Source: Nymphaea colorata
Taxonomy: Eukaryota > Streptophyta > Magnoliopsida > Nymphaeales > Nymphaeaceae
Length of the DNA: 64,000 nucleotides
NCBI RefSeq assembly: GCF_008831285.2
Contig: NC_045147.1
Location: forward strand, 11,287,427-11,351,426
Direction of reading: 5' to 3'
Each line of letters starts with the position of its first letter. Position 1 is the first letter of the stretch. The notes beneath the pieces were generated by a model that worked only from the letters and a program-made list of their open reading frames with translations, searched no databases and was not told the DNA's origin. Of the stretch, positions 48,553 through 59,880 are shown piece by piece. The position numbers were made by a program, and so were the translations under genes.

Positions 48553-51551
48553 TGTCACACCCCGACCTTTTTGACACTCAAACATTTTTTTTTTCTAACA
48601 TCCAACATCGAGGTGTGACTACACAATAGTTCAAAAAGGAATGAGCCAAGCAATTCAAAACAATGGGGCAAGCTTTCCATTATATAGCATTTCAATTCAA
48701 TTGTACATTTGACAAAAATGCCCCAAAATCACAACATCGATGCCTCATCAAAACAAGGCATCAGTAAAACCAAAAACACGACGCGCCGGCACTACAAGAA
48801 CAAAACAAAACCCAAAACCTCCCCAGTAGGATGTGAGTGTAGCCATCTGCTCAGCCTGCTGCCCCGGGTACACCAAAACCTGAAAAAAGGAAACAACTGA
48901 AGGCTTAGCCTTCGCAGTATGGCAACAAGCCAGAAAAATGCCAAACCCTCTCAAGTAAGGCTCAAATAAAGGGACAAATATCAACCCATCTATCGTCATG
49001 TCGCGTCTGAGTGCGACACGTAAAAGCCACTTGATGGCCACACTAACACAACATCAGTCACATGCGAAGCATGCTTAAACATAACACTTGCATTCATATC
49101 AATCACATATACGTCAGTCACATGCATTCTATCAAACACTTTGCATTTTCATTAACTTTAGTGCATTAACAGTTCCTGTGGGTGCAACACAGGCACGTGC
49201 ACACCGCGGGCGGCCTACAGCCGAGAGACAACCCCCGTGGTGGCCCATAACAGTATGGATCCATTTCACCCGCTGCAGCGGTAGAGCACTCATCCCTGGA
49301 TGTGTGACGTCCAAGGTGAGATACTCAGCCTTCCCTAGGACACCCAGGTTGGGAAGGCAGGAGCCCAACGCTCCAAGCACAACACACAACAGAACCCTGG
49401 GGCCTTGCACCGCCTGCGCTCTGACAGGCGAGACCAGTGGCAATCAAGGGGGACGTCTCCCAAACACATAGCCACATCCCACTGGCCTCTCATCTCTTAG
49501 TTATTCATTCTTATCATTACAGTTACACATTCACAAGAAGACTGGCTAACACACGAGGTTAGTACACTTCCCGAGTGCACCCACACCTCCGATTACCTCC
49601 ACATGAGGTCTATACATACAGTAACAGTCATTGCTAGCCGTCATACCATACGGGTACAACTACCCTCCAAACATCCATTTGCATCATTGCCCATGGCAAT
49701 GCATATGCAACAACATACACATTTATATCAATCATCACATCAGTCATGTCAATCACCTCTTTGAAAAACATAGCCAATCCACAGAGAGTAGTCTCGATCT
49801 GCGGTTGGCTCGTAGCTGTCCTATGCAGTTATCATTCTATGATGCTTTCTAATGCACAATTGGGGTCGAGGAGACACTCGACTCGATACCCCACCTCATC
49901 TGTCCTAAACAGATATCAATTCTAGCATGCACATGCCAATGCGTAACATTTTTAAATCGAATGACTAATAATCTTTCTAACCCATTCATATCATGTAAGC
50001 AACATACACATACTCAATCACAAAACCGTCAATCAATTAACATCACAATCTTAGGATCCCTTGATCCTAGGAGCACCCAATCACACAATTGCCCCAGGCA
50101 GGAATTTGCCTGGAAAGTTGCCATACCTGTGGCGCGCTCACCAAATTCTTCAAAATGCCTCAAGCTTCGAACTCAAGGTCGACGGGATGAGCCCGGTGCA
50201 CCTGCAAACATAAACAAGAATAAGGTTTCTACTAGATTCCTACACCAATCAAACAGAAATGAACAGATACAAAAATAGAATCCTTGAGGCACGTGACAGC
50301 GCCTCAAGAGGGCATCGACAGGTAGTGTCGACCAACGGGCTCTCCACAAGGCCTCCTCCTTTACGTCTTGACGTTGCCTTGAATTATCAAGGCCTTCAAC
50401 CATCAATCAAACCGTCACTAAATCCTTCCTCAATAACGTTCTTTAAGTAAGACATCAACCTCAAGTCACATCCCAAAACGCATATATCCCTCATTAACTT
50501 CATGATACACCCGTTCACCGAAGTCTGCGCTACACTCCCTAAGACGGTTCCAAAACTTCCCCACAACCTCACAATCTCTACCATGTTTCCTTAAAGCTTC
50601 GAACTTAATCCATCATGCTAAAACGATCAATAAGTACATGAATCATCACTTTCCAACGCAAATCCTAAGTTTCTCCCAAAAACAAAATTACTAACATGCG
50701 TCCCAAAATCATCAATTCTAAGCTCTAGCATGCTCGAACCATAATTATACATGCTCTAAAAGATAAATACTCATCATTTTGAGCTTGATTAGGTATTGCT
50801 CACCCCAAACAAGCGTCCAAACTGCTACAACCCTTCTAGCAACCACTTCACACGTCCGATCAAGTGCCAATGCTCGAGATTGCTTGCTGTCGCTGCTCAC
50901 TACACACCCTACTAGCAGGTAAGAGGGGAAAAACGTCCCCTAAACTGCAAACCAACCCCAAACGCCCAAAAAGTTTAACACAAACTCTGTTGCTAGGAAA
51001 GACCCACGGTAGTAGTTGGGGAAAAAAAAACTGAAATAAACAAAGAAAAGGGACGCTGACAGAGAGGAGAGACAGAGAGAGGAAGGGTTCGGTCAAGGGG
51101 GAAAACAGCCGTGGGGTGAGAAGAGAGAGAAAGAGCAGGCGGGGGAGTGCGGGTGAGTGAGAAGAGGGTCGAGCGGTAGAGAACCAGCGGAAAGAGGGGA
51201 AAGAAAATGGCGAGAGAGAAGAAGAGGGGACGTGCGGCAGAGAGCAAAACAGAAAAAAAAGGCATGAGTGGCAGAGCAAGAAAAATCGCACGAGAGAGAG
51301 AGGGTTTACCCAGCAGCCGCCGCCGCCGTCGCCGCTGCCACCTCCGTCGCCGTCGCCGTCGCCGTTCCAGCCACCACCACCCGACCGTCACTCTCCTCCC
51401 TCTGCGCTGCCACAGGAGACCACCGGAGACAACGAAGAAGGAAGGGAAAGGCGAGGGAGAAGGGCCTCGCGTCGGGCCCTTACGCGAGTGGGGGTCGGTT
51501 CCGGGTCTGGACCCTAGCTCGACCCGACCCGTCGAACCAACGAGCATTACA
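48553..51551 (-). repeat. 3' LTR of the gypsy element
   Basis: 2,999 bp, matching 56448-59446. In sense orientation its first 300 bp contain a GC-rich tract of CCG/GTC triplets (51310-51370) and GA/CT-rich blocks. ORFs of up to 184 codons here are compositional. Confidence 0.95.
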
Positions 51552-51566
51552 TCCTACCCTCCTAAA
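51552..51566 (-). other. polypurine tract
   Basis: On the minus strand TTTAGGAGGGTAGGA directly abuts the 3' LTR, the expected plus-strand primer of reverse transcription. Confidence 0.8.
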
Positions 51567-51600
51567 AAGAAAATTTCGTCCTCGAAATTTAGCTCATACC

Positions 51601-54294
51601 TCAATGCAAGAACAAGTGCGGATATCTCTTCCGCATGTCTTCCTCATGCTCCCATGTACTCTCCTTCAACCCATGGTACTGCCATTCCACTTTCACTAAA
51701 GGAATCCTCTTGGTGCGAAGCACTTGCTCTCGATGATCCACAATTCTAATGGGCTGTTCTTCCATTGTCAAATCATCTTGTACTAGAATACCTTGAAAAT
51801 CAATAACATGTGTCGGGTCGGGTATGTATTTTCGAAGCATGGAAACATGGAAAACGTCATGAACATGACTCAAATCTGGTGGTAACGCCAATCTGTATGT
51901 CACCTCCCCAATCTTCTCTAATATCTCAAAAGGTCCTACAAACCTCGGGCTCAATTTTCCCTTCGCACCAAAGCGAAAAACACCCTTAGTAGGAGAAATC
52001 TTTAAAAACACATGATCACCCACCTCAAAAGCCAATTCTCTACGACGAATGTCAGCATAACTTTTCTGTCTACTCTGAGCAGTCAACAACTTCTTTCTTA
52101 TCAATTCCACTTGGTCGGTGTAGTGTTGCAAAACTAAAGGGCTTTCGATCTTACCATCACCCAACTCGGCCCAACAAGTTGGCGATCTGCACGGTCTTCC
52201 ATACAAAGCCTCAAAAGGTGCCATCCCAATACTAGAGTGGTAACTGTTATTGTAAGCAAATTCTGCCAGTTTCACATGTTTGTCCCATTCTCCTTTCCAC
52301 TCTAAGACACATGCACGCAACATGTCTTCTAAGGTCTGAATAGTCCTCTCTGATTGCCCATCAGTTTGGGGATGAAATGCTGTGCTCATCTTAAGCTTGG
52401 TACCCAAAGCCCTCTGTAATTGCCCCCAAAACCTAGAGGTAAAACGCGGATCTCGATCCGAAATGATAGACTTTGGCACTCCATGCAATCTCACTATCTC
52501 GCCAATATACAACTCTGCGAGACTTTCTAATGATTGACTGATTCTGATTGGCAGAAAGTGGGCGGACTTCGTAAGTCGATCAACAATCACCCATATGGCA
52601 TTCTGTTGTCTTTTGGTACGAGGTAACCCAACCACAAAATCCATCGTAATGTCTTCCCATTTCCACACTGGAATATCGATTCTTTGCAACAAGCCTCCTG
52701 GCCGCTGATGTTCTGCTTTTACCTGTTGGCAAATCAAGCACTTTGCCACATATTCTGCAATTTCACGCTTCATTCCAGGCCACCAAAAATTTCTTCTCAA
52801 ATCTTGAAACATCTTTGTACTGCCCGGGTGAATAGAAAACTTAGATTTGTGAGCTTCATCAAGCAACAGACGCTTCACCCCTTCATCTCTAGGAACCCAT
52901 AATCTCTGCCGAAAACGCAATGAACCATCTTCATCTTGATGCCAAAGAGAATCGTTCTTCTGGCTTGCTTCCATGTTCTTAGCAAACTCTGGATCTTCCT
53001 TTTGTTTCATTACAAGTTCTTCCATCAAAGGACGCCGAATCAAGGCCGTCATCGTTGCCTTGTGCTCATCACTAATGCAAGGCTGCCAAGCTATCACATC
53101 TTGCAATAATGTCCAAGAACGAGTCAACATACTGTACATTGTCGCCTTGGCATGCCTGCTCAACGCATCTGCCACCACGTTCGCCTTGCCTGGATGATAC
53201 GATATGGTGAAATCATAATCCTTTAAATATTCCATCCATCTTCTTTGCCTCAAGTTGAGATCCCTTTGTGAGGATATATACTTCAGGGACTTGTGATCTG
53301 TAAACACCTCGAATGTTGCACCATAAAGATAGTGTCTCCACATCTTCAATGCGAACACGACTGCTCCCAATTCCAAATCATGAGTGGGATAGTGCTGCTC
53401 ATGGGTCTTCAACTGTCTTGATGCATAAGCCACTACACGGCCATGCTGCATCAACACACAACCATAACCGATCCCCGAAGCATCAGTGTACACCACAAAA
53501 CCGGAATGACCTGATGGAAGCGTCAGAATAGGGGCAGAAGTAAGCTTGTCCTTTAGAGTTTGAAAACTCTTCTCACAATGTTCATTCCACACAAACTTCA
53601 TCCCTTTTCTCAATAGCTTAGTCATGGGCGTAGCTATTTTCGAAAAGTCTTGTATGAACCTGCGATAGTATCCTGCCAATCCCAAAAAGCTTCTAACCTC
53701 AGTTACACTGCAAGGTGTTCTCCAGTCCTGAACAGCTGACACCTTAGCCGGATCGACGGATACTCCATCCTTCGAGATCACATGACCCAGAAAGTTTACC
53801 TTCTCTAACCAAAATTCACATTTTGAGTATTTGGCGTAAAGCTTGTGCTTGCGCAAAAGACCTAACACACTTCTCAAGTGGTCTCTGTGCTCTGCCTCAC
53901 TCTCTGAGTACACCAAAATATCATCAACAAACACAATAACAAAACAATCCAAGAACTCTTGGAAAACCCGATTCATGAGGTCCATGAACGTTGCGGGAGC
54001 ATTAGTCAACCCAAAAGGCATGACCCTGAATTCATAATGTCCATACCTAGTTCGAAAGGCAGTCTTAGAAACATCTTCCTCCCGTATCAATAGTTGATGG
54101 TAGCCTGTCCTCAGATCGATCTTAGAGAAAACCTTTGCATTCCTAAGCTGATCAAACAAGTCTTCAATTCTTGGAAGCGGATACTTATTCTTGATGGTGA
54201 CTTGATTCAACATACGATAATCTATACACAAGCGCATAGTCCCATCTTTCTTTTTCACAAACAGTACAGGTGCTCCCCAAGGAGACACGCTAGG
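51601..54294 (-). CDS. gypsy reverse transcriptase-RNase H-integrase-chromodomain part
   Basis: Continues the Gag-protease frame after the TGA, about 897 codons. Counting from GTG at 54288, RT carries FVDDILVYS at 120-128. RNase H starts near [10 protein letters not shown] (265-274). The integrase zinc finger has H480, H487, C517 and C520, and the DDE triad is D550, D611 and E647. A GPF/Y module ([10 protein letters not shown]) lies at 784-793, and a C-terminal chromodomain-like segment (about 845-890, [12 protein letters not shown]) probably guides insertion into heterochromatin. The reading frame is otherwise fully open to TAA/TGA at 51601, 50 bp before the 3' LTR. Apart from the upstream stop I see no frameshift, so the element is young. 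Without readthrough of that stop this part would not be made. Confidence 0.9.
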   Translation of the reverse strand, partial: PSVSPWGAPVLFVKKKDGTMRLCIDYRMLNQVTIKNKYPLPRIEDLFDQLRNAKVFSKIDLRTGYHQLLIREEDVSKTAFRTRYGHYEFRVMPFGLTNAPATFMDLMNRVFQEFLDCFVIVFVDDILVYSESEAEHRDHLRSVLGLLRKHKLYAKYSKCEFWLEKVNFLGHVISKDGVSVDPAKVSAVQDWRTPCSVTEVRSFLGLAGYYRRFIQDFSKIATPMTKLLRKGMKFVWNEHCEKSFQTLKDKLTSAPILTLPSGHSGFVVYTDASGIGYGCVLMQHGRVVAYASRQLKTHEQHYPTHDLELGAVVFALKMWRHYLYGATFEVFTDHKSLKYISSQRDLNLRQRRWMEYLKDYDFTISYHPGKANVVADALSRHAKATMYSMLTRSWTLLQDVIAWQPCISDEHKATMTALIRRPLMEELVMKQKEDPEFAKNMEASQKNDSLWHQDEDGSLRFRQRLWVPRDEGVKRLLLDEAHKSKFSIHPGSTKMFQDLRRNFWWPGMKREIAEYVAKCLICQQVKAEHQRPGGLLQRIDIPVWKWEDITMDFVVGLPRTKRQQNAIWVIVDRLTKSAHFLPIRISQSLESLAELYIGEIVRLHGVPKSIISDRDPRFTSRFWGQLQRALGTKLKMSTAFHPQTDGQSERTIQTLEDMLRACVLEWKGEWDKHVKLAEFAYNNSYHSSIGMAPFEALYGRPCRSPTCWAELGDGKIESPLVLQHYTDQVELIRKKLLTAQSRQKSYADIRRRELAFEVGDHVFLKISPTKGVFRFGAKGKLSPRFVGPFEILEKIGEVTYRLALPPDLSHVHDVFHVSMLRKYIPDPTHVIDFQGILVQDDLTMEEQPIRIVDHREQVLRTKRIPLVKVEWQYHGLKESTWEHEEDMRKRYPHLFLH

Positions 54295-54297
54295 TCA
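54295..54297 (-). other. in-frame TGA inside gag-pol
   Basis: Sits in the conserved KGFI-x-PSxSPWGAP junction, where related elements have an Arg codon. A CGA to TGA change (CpG deamination) is the simplest cause. Confidence 0.85.
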
Positions 54298-56211
54298 GAT
54301 GAAGCCCTTATCTAAGAGCTCCTGCAGTTGCTTCTTCAACTCTTCTAACTCTGCTGGTGCCATACGGTAGGGTGCCTTAGAAATGGGAGTTGTCCCTGGT
54401 AACAACTCTATCTTGAACTCCACTTCTCGAGTTGGAGGCAAACTCGACAATTCTTCAGGAAACACATCAGGATACTCACTCACCACGGCAACATCCTGCA
54501 ATATCATCCGTTCAGCCTCATTGATCAACACATTGACCAAGAAGGCAACGCTTCCACCTTCTATCCATCGCTTAGCCTTCAATGCAGACACCAATATCTT
54601 ATCAGTTCGACTGGCCCTACGTGCACGAAATTCCACAGGCTGCATCTCATTAGTCAACATCTGTATCTGCTTCTTCCTGCAATCTATAATGGCATAATGC
54701 GCATACAACCAATCCATACCCAAAATCACATCAAACTCATTGAGACCGAGGATCACCAACTGTGCAGGTAGGTGAAATTGAAGGATTTCCACGTCCACAT
54801 CAGGAAGATACTCACGACACGACTCTTGAGCATGCATCGGACTAACAACTTTTAAAACATACGGCATTCTTCTAGCCGACACTTCGAGTGAGGTAGCAAA
54901 TCGACTAGATATAAAAGAATGTGTCGCTCCTGGATCAAATAACACTCTAGCAAAATGAGAACTGACAAGTAAAGTACCTTCAACGAGGTCGTGTGCCTGG
55001 AGCTCCTCCACAGTAGTAGCGTAGACACGTCCCGACGTCTGTCGTGCGCTAGAAGAACCGGCTTCAGGCTTCTTCAAATCTCGTTCTTTCTTCAACGGGC
55101 AATCCTTGATGAAGTGTCCCATACTTCCGCAGTGTAAACAAGCCCCAGTCACCCGATAGCACGGCTTCCCGAGGTGCACACGAGAACAAGTGGGGCACTT
55201 CTGAGAAGTCGGAGTGGCCACTGACCCCTGGGTGGCCTCACTACGGGTAGACTGGTTCCGTCTGAAAGTTCGGTCATCCCGCCTCTCATAAGGCCTTGTC
55301 CTGCCCGCAAAGTGTTGGCGCTTTACCTGTGTTCGTCCACCTTGTGAATGCTGGCCTGCTTTCTTCTGATGATCCTTCTGTGTCCTCACCCAATCTTCTT
55401 CTATGCATCGTGCCATTGTAACCGCCTCATCCAAGTCACGAGGTCTACTTGTCAACACTTTGCTTCGTAGTCCATCTCGCAGCCCGCGCACAAACTTGCC
55501 CGCTCTGGCCTCATCGGTAGTGTAAAGGTGTGGGCAATACACCTCCAAGTGCCGATATCTCGAAATGTACTCTTCTAAGCTCGACTGATTCTGCTGCAAA
55601 TCCAGAAACTCCTGCATTTTCTTGTCTCTGGCATACACCGGAAAGTATGTGCTGAAGAAGGAATCTCTGAACTGCCTCCATGAGATTGACCCTTGGCCAG
55701 CGAACCGAATCTCACTAGTTGATTGCCACCAATTCTTGGCATCACCCTTCAACAAATAGGAGCCATAGTTCACTCTATCTTCTTCTGGCACCTTCAGAAG
55801 CCCAAAAATACGTTCAACCTCTTCAATCCAGTCCTTTGCCTTGTCATGACTGCCCCCTCCTGAGAAGATAGGCGGCTGCATCGCCATAAACTGCTGATAA
55901 GACACTGTCGTTGCCTTCTCCCGAACTGGAGCACTGGTGTCCCCCGAAGGAGATGCGTTACTTCTCTGATTACCGACCATAGACTGCATTAACGTGGTCA
56001 GCGTCTGCAACGTGGTCAGCAATATAGTCTGCTGATCCACTGGCGGAGTCTGTCTCGGTGGGGTTTGGGCACCCCCACCTAGCTGGGCATACTGGGGCTC
56101 TGACGCACCGTCACCCCGCGGAGTATGTGCATCAGAATGGGTTGGGCTGGGCTCTCTATGTGCCTCTGAAGACGGCCCAGCTCGCTTCTTACCCCTACGA
56201 TGATATTCCAT
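54295..56211 (-). CDS. gypsy Gag-protease part of the polyprotein
   Basis: Encodes capsid and protease of the retrotransposon, 638 aa from the first ATG at 56211. The Gag core spans about residues 100-280 and is followed by a basic Arg/Lys/Gln-rich stretch. The CCHC zinc knuckle CLHCGSMGHFIKDC binds RNA. The aspartic protease active site reads FDPGATHSFIS, where Pro replaces the more usual Ser/Thr after the Asp; this variant is common in plant elements. The frame ends at a TGA (54295-54297) just before the RT core (..LDKGFI). The same frame continues without shift into the RT part. Leader distance from the primer site is about 220 bp. A free-standing stop here is unusual for a chromovirus, whose gag-pol is normally one ORF. 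Confidence 0.9.
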   Translation of the reverse strand: MEYHRRGKKRAGPSSEAHREPSPTHSDAHTPRGDGASEPQYAQLGGGAQTPPRQTPPVDQQTILLTTLQTLTTLMQSMVGNQRSNASPSGDTSAPVREKATTVSYQQFMAMQPPIFSGGGSHDKAKDWIEEVERIFGLLKVPEEDRVNYGSYLLKGDAKNWWQSTSEIRFAGQGSISWRQFRDSFFSTYFPVYARDKKMQEFLDLQQNQSSLEEYISRYRHLEVYCPHLYTTDEARAGKFVRGLRDGLRSKVLTSRPRDLDEAVTMARCIEEDWVRTQKDHQKKAGQHSQGGRTQVKRQHFAGRTRPYERRDDRTFRRNQSTRSEATQGSVATPTSQKCPTCSRVHLGKPCYRVTGACLHCGSMGHFIKDCPLKKERDLKKPEAGSSSARQTSGRVYATTVEELQAHDLVEGTLLVSSHFARVLFDPGATHSFISSRFATSLEVSARRMPYVLKVVSPMHAQESCREYLPDVDVEILQFHLPAQLVILGLNEFDVILGMDWLYAHYAIIDCRKKQIQMLTNEMQPVEFRARRASRTDKILVSALKAKRWIEGGSVAFLVNVLINEAERMILQDVAVVSEYPDVFPEELSSLPPTREVEFKIELLPGTTPISKAPYRMAPAELEELKKQLQELLDKGFI

Positions 56212-56430
56212 CTGTACAAACAAGATCCTTAATTCTCAAATCACGACCAATACCAAACTCACAAGTCAAATCACAACGTGCATTAGCACGAAGTTCAAAA
56301 CACAGATCACATTACATACCTATACTTGAAAAATCAAAACTACAATAACCAACTAATCAAACAAATGCGTACCTGGGCAACACGACTTCACAGATAGGCT
56401 TTAACTCACATCCATAATGGGGTTTGCCAT

Positions 56431-56443
56431 GGCTCTGATACCA
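56431..56443 (-). other. primer-binding site (initiator Met tRNA)
   Basis: On the minus strand the element reads TGGTATCAGAGCC four bases after the 5' LTR. This is the usual plant primer site complementary to the 3' end of initiator Met tRNA. Confidence 0.92.
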
Positions 56444-56447
56444 AAAC

Positions 56448-59446
56448 TGTCACACCCCGACCTTTTTGACACTCAAACATTTTTTTTTTCTAACATCCAA
56501 CATCGAGGTGTGACTACACAATAGTTCAAAAAGGAATGAGCCAAGCAATTCAAAACAATGGGGCAAGCTTTCCATTATATAGCATTTCAATTCAATTGTA
56601 CATTTGACAAAAATGCCCCAAAATCACAACATCGATGCCTCATCAAAACAAGGCATCAGTAAAACCAAAAACACGACGCGCCGGCACTACAAGAACAAAA
56701 CAAAACCCAAAACCTCCCCAGTAGGATGTGAGTGTAGCCATCTGCTCAGCCTGCTGCCCCGGGTACACCAAAACCTAAAAAAAGGAAACAACTGAAGGCT
56801 TAGCCTTCGCAGTATGGCAACAAGCCAGAAAAATGCCAAACCCTCTCAAGTAAGGCTCAAATAAAGGGACAAATATCAACCCATCTATCGTCATGTCGCG
56901 TCTGAGTGCGACACGTAAAAGCCACTTGATGGCCACACTAACACAACATCAGTCACATGCGAAGCATGCTTAAACATAACACTTGCATTCATATCAATCA
57001 CATATACGTCAGTCACATGCATTCTATCAAACACTTTGCATTTTCATTAACTTTAGTGCATTAACAGTTCCTGTGGGTGCAACACAGGCACGTGCACACC
57101 GCGGGCGGCCTACAGCCGAGAGACAACCCCCGTGGTGGCCCATAACAGTATGGATCCATTTCACCCGCTGCAGCGGTAGAGCACTCATCCCTGGATGTGT
57201 GACGTCCAAGGTGAGATACTCAGCCTTCCCTAGGACACCCAGGTTGGGAAGGCAGGAGCCCAACGCTCCAAGCACAACACACAACAGAACCCTGGGGCCT
57301 TGCACCGCCTGCGCTCTGACAGGCGAGACCAGTGGCAATCAAGGGGGACGTCTCCCAAACACATAGCCACATCCCACTGGCCTCTCATCTCTTAGTTATT
57401 CATTCTTATCATTACAGTTACACATTCACAAGAAGACTGGCTAACACACGAGGTTAGTACACTTCCCGAGTGCACCCACACCTCCGATTACCTCCACATG
57501 AGGTCTATACATACAGTAACAGTCATTGCTAGCCGTCATACCATACGGGTACAACTACCCTCCAAACATCCATTTGCATCATTGCCCATGGCAATGCATA
57601 TGCAACAACATACACATTTATATCAATCATCACATCAGTCATGTCAATCACCTCTTTGAAAAACATAGCCAATCCACAGAGAGTAGTCTCGATCTGCGGT
57701 TGGCTCGTAGCTGTCCTATGCAGTTATCATTCTATGATGCTTTCTAATGCACAATTGGGGTCGAGGAGACACTCGACTCGATACCCCACCTCATCTGTCC
57801 TAAACAGATATCAATTCTAGCATGCACATGCCAATGCGTAACATTTTTAAATCGAATGACTAATAATCTTTCTAACCCATTCATATCATGTAAGCAACAT
57901 ACACATACTCAATCACAAAACCGTCAATCAATTAACATCACAATCTTAGGATCCCTTGATCCTAGGAGCACCCAATCACACAATTGCCCCAGGCAGGAAT
58001 TTGCCTGGAAAGTTGCCATACCTGTGGCGCGCTCACCAAATTCTTCAAAATGCCTCAAGCTTCGAACTCAAGGTCGACGGGATGAGCCCGGTGCACCTGC
58101 AAACATAAACAAGAATAAGGTTTCTACTAGATTCCTACACCAATCAAACAGAAATGAACAGATACAAAAATAGAATCCTTGAGGCACGTGACAGCGCCTC
58201 AAGAGGGCATCGACAGGTAGTGTCGACCAACGGGCTCTCCACAAGGCCTCCTCCTTTACGTCTTGACGTTGCCTTGAATTATCAAGGCCTTCAACCATCA
58301 ATCAAACCGTCACTAAATCCTTCCTCAATAACGTTCTTTAAGTAAGACATCAACCTCAAGTCACATCCCAAAACGCATATATCCCTCATTAACTTCATGA
58401 TACACCCGTTCACCGAAGTCTGCGCTACACTCCCTAAGACGGTTCCAAAACTTCCCCACAACCTCACAATCTCTACCATGTTTCCTTAAAGCTTCGAACT
58501 TAATCCATCATGCTAAAACGATCAATAAGTACATGAATCATCACTTTCCAACGCAAATCCTAAGTTTCTCCCAAAAACAAAATTACTAACATGCGTCCCA
58601 AAATCATCAATTCTAAGCTCTAGCATGCTCGAACCATAATTATACATGCTCTAAAAGATAAATACTCATCATTTTGAGCTTGATTAGGTATTGCTCACCC
58701 CAAACAAGCGTCCAAACTGCTACAACCCTTCTAGCAACCACTTCACACGTCCGATCAAGTGCCAATGCTCGAGATTGCTTGCTGTCGCTGCTCACTACAC
58801 ACCCTACTAGCAGGTAAGAGGGGAAAAACGTCCCCTAAACTGCAAACCAACCCCAAACGCCCAAAAAGTTTAACACAAACTCTGTTGCTAGGAAAGACCC
58901 ACGGTAGTAGTTGGGGAAAAAAAAACTGAAATAAACAAAGAAAAGGGACGCTGACAGAGAGGAGAGACAGAGAGAGGAAGGGTTCGGTCAAGGGGGAAAA
59001 CAGCCGTGGGGTGAGAAGAGAGAGAAAGAGCAGGCGGGGGAGTGCGGGTGAGTGAGAAGAGGGTCGAGCGGTAGAGAACCAGCGGAAAGAGGGGAAAGAA
59101 AATGGCGAGAGAGAAGAAGAGGGGACGTGCGGCAGAGAGCAAAACAGAAAAAAAAGGCATGAGTGGCAGAGCAAGAAAAATCGCACGAGAGAGAGAGGGT
59201 TTACCCAGCAGCCGCCGCCGCCGTCGCCGCTGCCACCTCCGTCGCCGTCGCCGTCGCCGTTCCAGCCACCACCACCCGACCGTCACTCTCCTCCCTCTGC
59301 GCTGCCACAGGAGACCACCGGAGACAACGAAGAAGGAAGGGAAAGGCGAGGGAGAAGGGCCTCGCGTCGGGCCCTTACGCGAGTGGGGGTCGGTTCCGGG
59401 TCTGGACCCTAGCTCGACCCGACCCGTCGAACCAACGAGCATTACA
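56448..59446 (-). repeat. 5' LTR of the gypsy element
   Basis: 2,999 bp, essentially identical to the left copy. It should carry the promoter that reads leftward through gag-pol. Confidence 0.95.
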
Positions 59447-59451
59447 GCACT
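59447..59451. repeat. target-site duplication of the gypsy element (right)
   Basis: GCACT immediately after the right LTR; identical to 48548-48552. Confidence 0.92.
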
Positions 59452-59880
59452 GGATTCAAGTGGTGATACTGGTGAGAGAGAGAGGATCGTCAACCATATT
59501 TGAGTGTGCTGTATTCGTGAACCGAATGGCAAGCCACTCTCTCAGGCAGTCGAACCGATTCTCAAGCCACTTTCATGTGGGTTGTTGTTGATCCTCTGTA
59601 CCATAATCACAGCTTTGTCAATGAGGAAAGAAGTGTTCGAGAAACATTAGAAACATATAAATTCTGATCATGGTAGTGTTAAGTGGTCTTGCTAAGTTGT
59701 GAACTCTACCAGGCTACTAAATGAAGGCCAAGTGTCCTTTACTCCATTTTGGTGATTGATTAATAATGATATTCAGATTCTAATTGATTTATATATTTGT
59801 ATTTTCATGTTAGAATTTGACTTTGCAACTGATCATTTCCATTGGTTCTGCACTGCTGGTTTGGTGGTAGAGATGCCAGA
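59452..59880 (+). promoter_or_regulatory. upstream region of the 222-aa gene
   Basis: 430 bp between the right LTR and the start codon. It ends ttggtggtag just before agATGCCAGA, so an acceptor and an upstream non-coding exon are possible. The gypsy insertion thus lies in the promoter or a 5' intron. Confidence 0.5.

Larger units (their letters stand above)
48553..59446 (-). mobile_element. complete Ty3/gypsy retrotransposon, chromovirus type
   Basis: A 10,894-bp element. LTRs at 48553-51551 and 56448-59446 are each 2,999 bp, and the target duplication GCACT occurs at 48548-48552 and 59447-59451. Transcription runs on the minus strand, so the LTR in sense starts TGTAATGC and ends GTGTGACA. 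A primer site for initiator Met tRNA follows the 5' LTR and a purine-rich tract precedes the 3' LTR. The order Gag, protease, RT, RNase H, integrase, chromodomain defines Ty3/gypsy; the chromodomain and long LTRs suggest the Tekay/Del lineage (inferred). The two LTRs differ visibly at one base (near 48884 versus 56779), which points to a recent insertion. One TGA interrupts the polyprotein. Confidence 0.95.

Noticed and set aside
48745-49041. 97-codon minus-strand ORF present in only one LTR
   Set aside because: It exists only because of the single base that differs between the LTRs; not a gene.
50860-51750. Long overlapping ORFs (up to 184 codons) on both strands in the left LTR
   Set aside because: They are Ser/Arg/Pro-rich products of a GC- and GA-rich tract, exist in both LTR copies and match nothing.
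58755-59591. ORFs up to 214 codons in the right LTR
   Set aside because: Same compositional tract as in the left LTR.
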